From NCBI GenBank assembly GCA_023935145.1, contig CM043697.1, positions 48,527,001 through 48,591,000 of the forward strand: 64,000 bases of DNA. The letters are read 5' to 3'. The notes beneath the pieces are model-generated. The model saw only the letters and a program-made list of their open reading frames with translations. It did not search any database and was not told the origin of the DNA. How positions within the stretch are numbered: position 1 is the first letter of the stretch; the number at the start of each line of letters is the position of its first letter. The stretch comes from Bretschneidera sinensis (lineage: Eukaryota; Streptophyta; Magnoliopsida; Brassicales; Akaniaceae). This document shows positions 57,550 to 64,000 of this stretch, one piece after another. Both the position numbers and the translations under genes were made by a program.

Positions 57550-59248
57550 TTATTCCCTCCTAGACAAACATGAGTTGAATGCACCAGCAATTGCTTTACT
57601 GTTAAATTTGCTGCTTGTGTGCTTTGGAGAGACCTTAAAGATGTCATCAGTAACATCTGCAGATTTTGGCTCGATATATGCTCTTGTGAAGCCATGGGTG
57701 AGGGTATATACTTGGTGGTTGTCGTCCACATCCTCTGATTTGTTCGATGTTGGGATGTGTAACGACTTACCACTAAGTGTCTCAATGGTATTCACCTCCT
57801 CTTTCTTCTGTTGCGTTTGGTACTGACCGTAGGATGTGGACTGAGCTTGAGAAGGGAACTTACCTCGCTCAGTCACACTCAAGTAGCTCGTCAGTTTGGA
57901 CACTTGGCTCTTTCTCTCTTTATGTTCTTCAACAACCTGCACAATTAAAGATTCAAGCCTTTGATTAGTCTTCCCATGTGCTTCAATAAAAGCATGTAAA
58001 ATGTCTTCTAAAGAACTCCTAGAAGACACGGGTGTATGATATGGTTCAAGATGTGGTGCAGAGGGTTGTGCAAGTTGCTGGTTTTTAGACTTCCAGCTGA
58101 AATTGGGGTGATTTCGCCATCCCGAATTATAGGTATTAGAGAAGGGTGTAGAAGGCTTCATATACATGCCTAAGGCATTACATTGTTCCTTATACATCCC
58201 TCTCATATCAGCAAATGTGGGACATTCTTGGGCGAGATGATCTACCCCGCCACACACAAAACATGGTTCAAAAGATTTTGCATGATTAACCACGTGTGTT
58301 GGCTTTGACCTTTTAGTCTTTAATACCTCTAGTTCCCTAGTGAGCATCTCGACCTTGGCCTTAAGGTTATCCTCTTCCCTAAGATGGTAAATTCCACCAC
58401 CATTTGGGTTCTTTATAGGTCGTGATCTATTTGTGCTCTCAGTAGCACTAGGTCCAGTCCAAGTGTGAGCTTTTTCAGCAAGCTCATTGAGGTACTCTAT
58501 AGCCTCATCAGGATCTTTCTCCAAGAATTCACCATTACACATCATCTCTACAAATTGGCATAATCTATAGGTAAGACCCTCATAGAAATATCTCACTAAA
58601 TGGCAATTCTCATACCCATGGTGAGGGAACATACTCAGTAACTCTTTAAATCTCTCCCAAGACAGATACAAAGTCTCGCTGTCCTTTTGTGCAAAGGTGG
58701 AGATTTGTCTTTTTAAAGCATTGGTCTTATGTTGAGGAAAGTATTTATTAAAGAAAATTCGAGTCATCTCAATCCACGACCCAATGGATTGTGGTCTTAG
58801 TGAGTATAGCCAACTCTTAGCTTTATCCTTCAAAGCAAAAGGAAAGAACTTAAGCCTAACAATGTCATTGGTTTCATCGTGACTATGAAAAGTCGCGACT
58901 ACTTCCTCAAACTCTTTAATGTGCACATATGGGTTTTCATTATCCAAGCCATGAAAAGTAGGGAGTAATTGTATCATCCCTGGTTTAAAATCTAGTTGGC
59001 GAGTATTGGCTGGAAACATGATGCATGATGGTGTGGCTGTGCGTGTAGGGTGGAGGTAATCCTGAAGTGTCCTAGCAACATTCTCATTAGGATTATTGGC
59101 CATATTAACAAAATCTTCTAAATTTTCATGTGGGGGGTGCAATATGGTTTGATCTAGGCGAGGTTTCACCAACGGACGTGCAAGGAGAGGGTAACTCTAA
59201 TTTGGGTCCTCTAATGAATTTACCTCGAGAATCTCTCGGTCTAAGCAT
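57550..59248 (-). CDS. gag of B7 (540-codon frame plus shifted start)
   Basis: Nucleocapsid/capsid protein of the gag-only element. The long open frame is 57550-59172 (540 codons). Capsid is at about residues 50-215 (FHGLDNENPYVHIKEFEEVV, FPFALKDKAKSWLYSL, FNKYFPQHKT). An intact CX2CX4HX4C knuckle has C304, C307, H312 and C317. A charged helix that may be a coiled coil spans about 393-425, and the orphan tail starts at about 490 (LTHGFTR, DVTDDIFKVSPKHT). The family start MLRP.DSRG is at 59248 in another frame; a run of six G at 59132-59137 (plus strand), one more than in a sister copy, explains a +1 shift. Restoring one base would be needed for the full product. No protease domain follows. 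The best-preserved gag in the window. Confidence 0.85.
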
Positions 59249-59477
59249 GCACCAATTAATTTAGAGGGGAAAATAAAATAAATAGAACAGGAAAATAAAA
59301 TAAATAAAACAGGAAAATAAAATAAATAAAACAGGAAAATAAAAGAAAATAAGAAAATCAAAACAAAGGTAAAGGAACAATATTATCGTATTTACAAACT
59401 GCTGAAAAGAAAAATATTTGCAATTCTTCTACCGTCACACTCAAAGTTGACAAGTTTCCTTGTACTTAAGCATGTTT

Positions 59478-59494
59478 CCCCAGCAACGGTGCCA
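59478..59494 (-). promoter_or_regulatory. Primer binding site of B7 (tRNA-Asp type)
   Basis: CCCCAGCAACGGTGCCA on the plus strand, two changes from tRNA-Asp; 5 bp from the LTR at 59500. Confidence 0.88.
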
Positions 59495-59499
59495 AAAAT

Positions 59500-61267
59500 T
59501 GATTACGCCCAATGTATAACACGGTAGTTGTAGTACAACATTGGGGTGTCGATTCCACAGGGAAACAAGTTAAGTACAAAGGAAAATGTGTAAACCTTAA
59601 AACGAACGATAAAAGTTAAACGAAAGATTTTTGGGTTTTGATAATGAGATAATGTAAGAAAAATTACGTGAATGTAAATGAAATATAAATAAGAAATAAC
59701 AAGGTTCCGGGAATCCTCCTTAGGTTCGTTCCCTATTTCCACTCTTGATTCAATTGATTTTATCTCGATTGCAAGTTTCACATCCCAAACAAGCAATCAG
59801 AATATATTCAATCTAGCACATTTATAACTCCAATATAATTACTACAAATTACTCATTGATTTCGGTTCGAGCACACAGGACCGATCTTAAAGATTATCAA
59901 GAAATGACAATATATCACAATGACAATATCGCAGTAATGGACAATCAGTAAAATAAATCTACCGGAATCAATTACATCCAAACAACATCAATGGAGGAGA
60001 AGGATGCAATCACCGGATTAAGAGAATCTAAAAGAAGAAGAATAAAAAGTGCATCTATCACATGAACTCAAATCCTTCTTACTTAATCAATGAATAATTC
60101 ACAAACAATATTCAACAATAAATTCGTACAACCGAATCAAGAAAAGGAAATAAGGAACAATAAATCCCTAAGGATTCATCCCTTTCCCTTGTATGAAGAA
60201 TAGTTGGCCATGAAACTCAAGGTGGAAGAACAATATGGATGCTCTCCCCTTGATTTGGCTATGGAGTTCAAGTTGGAAGAACAATATGAATGCTCTCCCC
60301 CTTGATTTCCAGCCCTCAAGAAACTTAGAAATAAAATGGAAGAATGCTGGATTTGGATCCCTTGGATCCTCTCTTTTTTCTCTCCTCCTTGCTTGCCCGG
60401 CTGCACACTTCTTAAAGGTGTATTTATTTCCCATGAGGAGGTATTTTGGCCTTGGAATAATGTCATTTGCTCGCCCTAATCAGGTCAAGAGGCGAGTGGG
60501 CGCCTAGGTGCTGCCTTACCTGCGCCTAGGCGCTGGTTATGTCTGAAATTGAAGTGTTCTGGAAGGCATGGTGCTTATTTTTGGGTGCCTAGGCGCTCAC
60601 TCTTGCAGATTGGAGAAGTCTGGGCAGTGCGGTGCTCTATTCTCCATGCCTAGGCGCTAGGCAGATGCTGTTCTGGAGGTCTAACCTATATCCACTAAAA
60701 CTGCCATAACTTTCTCTAGAAAAATCCCTTTTACGAACCGTAAAATTCTCTAGAAAATAGACTTCCGGATCTTTCTAAGAATATATGGTTCATCTCCTGG
60801 TTCTTCCTGCATCAATACAGTTTAATCTGCAAAGATGATTGATCTGCACAGGCAATTCTGGCGATTTAGTGAAACTACTTCAGCTTGTTTGCAGAAGTGC
60901 ACACACTAGTGTGCCTACCCTTTCCTTGCTCCAAAGTGATGCACACACTTGTGTGCAGTCTTTTAACTTACTTTAGTTTATTACTCCAACCTTAGTTTAG
61001 ACTTTAATCATCTTTGAGTCATGTTTGGACATGTCTAAAACGTGGACAAATACAAGCACCGACACCTAAGATCTTTTGGCGTTTTAAACATGGATCGCTT
61101 TATCATCTCTTTTGTACTTAAAGCACCTGAAAATATATCGAATTAAGTCAATAATTTATGAATATCACTTTAGAGTTATTAACATGTAAAGGTGCGATTA
61201 CGACCGAGATCAACCATAAAATGCTAACAATTAAGTATTGTTTAGATGCATTATATGACTCTCATCA
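59500..61267 (-). repeat. 5' LTR of B7 (family B variant)
   Basis: 1768 bp, TGATTACGCCC...GACTCTCATCA on the plus strand. It has the shared U3 block (about 60690-60880), word array (60493-60665, with perfect palindrome GCGCCTAGGCGC at 60522-60533) and TATA-like complement near 60418. A few percent different from its partner. Confidence 0.92.
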
Positions 61268-61272
61268 CCTAC

Positions 61273-61428
61273 CACACCCTCTCGAGTCAGAACTCTACCT
61301 CTAACTCTAGCACGTCCACATTCCATCCTCAAACTTTGCATTAAACTGTAGTTTATTTAAATCTTCCACTTCTTTAAATTTTTATGTAGTCTACAAAATC
61401 ATAAAACCTAACGCTTTGACACCAAAAT
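61273..61428 (-). pseudogene. CHR gag start, leader and primer site
   Basis: Minus strand: a primer-site-like CTTTGACACCA (about 61414-61424, complement shown), a short leader, then ATG at 61326 reading MECGRARVRGRVLTREGVVG. This is the Arg/Gly-rich gag start typical of del/Tekay chromoviruses. B7 inserted 18 codons in. The primer site looks like a mutated initiator-tRNA-Met type (family form CTCTGATACCA). Confidence 0.7.
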
Positions 61429-64000
61429 TGTAACGACCCATCCCGGGTTAGCCACCCCCGAGATGGTGTTGTAACTTTTTGAAATCCCAGCACGACACAT
61501 ATATGCGATAATATAAAAACATCAACTGAATTATCTACATATATAAATCTTCAACCCTCAACAGGGGCGTTACATCATTCGGATCTCAACTGAACAGCAT
61601 ATACAACATAGTATGCATGAATATTTACAAATATTTTTTTTTCTTTCCATTAGTCTGGGGAAGTAGACCACGTGGCTTATAGAAAATTATTTAGTTTGAA
61701 TCTCCGCTCCCAATTCTACATGTCCTGCCCGCTACCTAAAATCATTGAATAATGAAGAGTGAGCTTCACAAGCTCAGTGAATTAAATTTACTAGAAGTAT
61801 TCGATTATATACTCCCAGTCACATCTTATAATTCAATTACTTCTAATAATCTTTCGATATTCATTCATCTCTTTCCTCAAATAGTTCAATAACAATATTC
61901 TGAAATCACTACTCAATTTCATAATTCTCCCATTAAACAATCTCTTCTTAAGTTACTCATCAGTCATATCAATCTTTCAATCATATATTTAATCATATCT
62001 AAATTCTTAATTCAACATCATCATTTTCCTCGTTATGAGGTTCACAACATACAATGAATCACTCAGACAATTCTCATCATATCGTACTTTTATATTTCTT
62101 TCTCATCATATTTGTCTCTCTGTGAGACTCGTTCATCTATCAATAAATTTACACTCAAGAATAACACTTTAGCATCTCAAGCAATAACAATCAATAATTA
62201 AAGCAAATTCAATGCTTGAATTTAAATATTATTACTATTTGGGAACGTCTTCCCACATGTCGACATGTTTAGCCTAGAGCAATTGCCTTCTCGGTTATTT
62301 TATTCTCATTTAGACCAGCCGCCTTACTGGTTCTTTTATTTCATTTAGACCGGCTTCCTTCCCTGTTCTTTTATTTCATTTAAACTGGCTGCCTTCCCGG
62401 TTCTTTTATTTCATGCATATGCATATAAATCACATGAACAATAATATAAAAATAGGCATTCTTTCATACATTCAATTTAGCTCGATTATATACTCCTAAT
62501 TACATCTTATAATTCAATTACTTCTAATAAACTTTCGATATTCATTCATCTCTTTCCTCAAATAATTCAATAACAATATTTTGAAATCACTACTCAATTT
62601 CATAATCCCCCATTACACAATCTCTTCTTAAGTTACTCATTAGACATATCAATCTTTTAGTCATATATTTAATCATCTCTAAATTCTCAATTCAACATCA
62701 TTATTTTTCTTGTTATGAGGTTTACAACATATAATCAATCACTAACACAATTCTCATCATATCATACTTTTATATTTCTTTCTCATTATATTTGTCTCTA
62801 TGTGAGACTCGTTCATAGCATCTCAAGCAATAATAATCAATATTTAAAGCAAATGCAGTGCGTGAATTTAAATGTTATTATTCTTTAGGAACGTCTTCCC
62901 ACATGTCAACATGTTTAGCTTAGACCAACTACCTTCCTGATTCTTTTATTCTCATTTAGACTGGCTGCCTTACTGGTTTTTTTATTCTCATTTAGACCGG
63001 TTGCCCTCCTGGTTTTTTTAATTTCAGCTATAACGACTGTCACGAATTCATTTAAACCGGCTGCCTTTTTGGTTCTTTTATTTCTTGCATATGCATATGA
63101 ATCATATGAACAATAATACAAAAATAAGGATTCAATTTAGCTATCTAACTCTTTGTTATTTTATCATATTCATTGAATTATCTCCTCATAGTTCCTATAA
63201 AATTATCAATCATTATTTTGATAATATTGCTCATATAATAAAACTTTAACATATCAATTATTTCTATCATACTCATCAACCAACTTTCATCTATCATCAA
63301 ATCATAGGTTAATAATTAATTCAAATATCATCATTGTATATCTCATATTTATCTCGATTACTAAAAGTAAATCTAGCTCACCATGTAGTAAAGAAACATG
63401 GTAGAAAAGAAACATTCAAAATCTCCACTAGGTAAATATATTATAAAACATCTTTGCACATGAAAGTAGAAAGAAAATGAATTGGAGTAAAATTTCATGG
63501 ACAATCAATATTCACAAATTCAAATCTAAAGGATTGATATTTGTACAAAGTAGCACTTTTATTTCAAGAATTTTCATAATTCTAATTGCTTATAATGCTA
63601 ATTTAACTATTCATGTTTTTTTTGTTGTTCTCACAAACAAATAACATGTAAACTAATTTTGAGCATTCTTTATACACCTAACATGTAATTGATCTACTAT
63701 AAAACAATCAAGACAAGAAAAGAAGAAAAAGAAAAAAAGATGACAATTATGTACATATAATATTTACAACACATGTAAGTTGCCAAAACATTGCTGTAAG
63801 TACTTACATAGGAGGCTTGCTATTGTTAAATTGATCGTAGAAGCACGTTGATGGAAAGATCGAGTTGAAGAGAAAAATGGTTGAATGTGTTTTCAGATGA
63901 TATTTATATTAAAAAATTAGTTATACACGTGCCAGTTAAAATATGTACATTTGTGTCTTTATCTAGTTTTTTCATACATGTTCTTCCACTGAGGTCAGAT
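61429..64000 (-). repeat. 5' LTR of CHR (incomplete)
   Basis: Begins (plus strand) TGTAACGACCCATCCCGGG and runs at least to the window end, over 2.5 kb. A TATA-like complement (ATTTATAT) near 63901-63908 suggests the RNA start lies at about 63870, so U5 and R would lie to the left and U3 to the right. It contains a tandem duplication of about 680 bp. No coding content. Confidence 0.7.
61801..63135. repeat. Tandem duplication of ~680 bp with minisatellite units
   Basis: Unit 1 about 61801-62480, unit 2 about 62482-63135, both opening CGATTATATACTCC and running in parallel. Each ends in three to four copies of a unit of about 35 bp with CCGGCTGCCTTCCCGGTTC (62280-62415; 62935-63090). Confidence 0.85.

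Larger units (their letters stand above)
54227..61267 (-). mobile_element. B7: complete gag-only Athila-like element
   Basis: Both LTRs (54227-55953, 59500-61267), primer site, one gag ORF and a 3' region, with perfect TSD CCTAC (54222-54226, 61268-61272). The internal region is about 3.5 kb and has no trace of protease, RT, RNase H or integrase. It fits the published class of terminal-repeat retrotransposons carrying only gag (TR-GAG). B1 is a second copy of the same design, so this is a lineage rather than one accidental deletion. Enzymes must come from full elements such as B5. Confidence 0.92.
16067..64000 (-). mobile_element. CHR: old chromovirus-type Ty3/gypsy element, substrate of the nest
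   Basis: Minus-strand pieces that join across every inserted element: 5' LTR (61429 onward), leader and gag start (61273-61428), gag (53864-54221, 51952-52517), gag end, protease and RT (29799-31604), RNase H (28857-28898, 17461-17700) and integrase (16072-17460). The joins restore family sequence at the TSDs, for example NYPTQDLELA to [13 protein letters not shown] across A2. The primer site resembles initiator-tRNA-Met type (CTTTGACACCA on the plus strand). LTR start TGTAACGACCC and gene order fit a Tekay/del-like chromovirus; the exact lineage is uncertain. Stops and frameshifts throughout. Confidence 0.75.

Noticed and set aside
62915..63121. Repetitive Lys/Asn/Gly/Leu ORF
   Set aside because: Translation of the 35-bp minisatellite in the CHR LTR.

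Overview
This window is a block of plant repeat DNA, most likely from a eudicot. No host gene, rRNA, tRNA gene or CRISPR array can be supported. Nearly all of it is LTR retrotransposon sequence, built by repeated insertion of elements into elements. The evidence is gag, protease, reverse transcriptase (RT), RNase H and integrase fragments, tRNA-Asp-type primer binding sites, paired and solo LTRs, and target-site duplications (TSDs) of 5 bp. I cannot name the species.

Labels: CHR is an old, degraded chromovirus-type Ty3/gypsy element on the minus strand that forms the substrate of the whole window (16067-64000; its 3' end lies left of the window). All other gag/pol-bearing elements look Athila-lineage, in four LTR families. 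Family A LTRs run TGTTGTGAG...CTCATCA on the plus strand; family B runs TGATGAGAG...GTAATCA in sense; family C runs TGATG...AGTTATCA; family D runs TGTTATGCG...CTATCA.

Layout: B1 (1-4068, plus, gag-only, cut by the window edge) sits in a B LTR fragment B2 (4069-4660). B2 sits in the 3' region of D1 (4661-16066, minus, no RT or integrase left). D1 also holds A1 (7018-12629, a young deletion derivative, TSD AACTT) and solo LTR B3 (13247-14585). D1 interrupts CHR integrase. A2 (17706-28851, gag-pol, TSD GCCAA) is inserted in CHR RNase H and carries solo LTR B4 (26535-27988, TSD TGTAT). An unassigned solo LTR X (28904-29793, TSD TTGAC) follows. A rearranged B complex, B5 (31605-51951), contains C1 (39118-48200, TSD TTAAG), which carries a captured plant-transposon-protein ORF. 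Solo LTR B6 (52523-53858, TSD ATCCT) and the complete gag-only element B7 (54227-61267, TSD CCTAC) lie in CHR gag. The CHR 5' LTR runs from 61429 past the window end.

The most interesting signals are non-coding. All five family-A-type promoters have an exact plant snRNA upstream sequence element (USE) precisely 33 bp from TATA. Most of the other LTRs carry family-specific arrays of short GC-rich palindromic words just upstream of TATA. A conserved block (GGGAGGCACCCCACAG-like motif plus a splice-acceptor-like site at a fixed distance of about 90 nt) persists in pol-less and pol-bearing elements alike. G-rich polypurine-tract-like copies recur inside the 3' regions. Several elements lack pol but have paired LTRs and TSDs, so they must have moved using proteins made by relatives such as A2 or B5.
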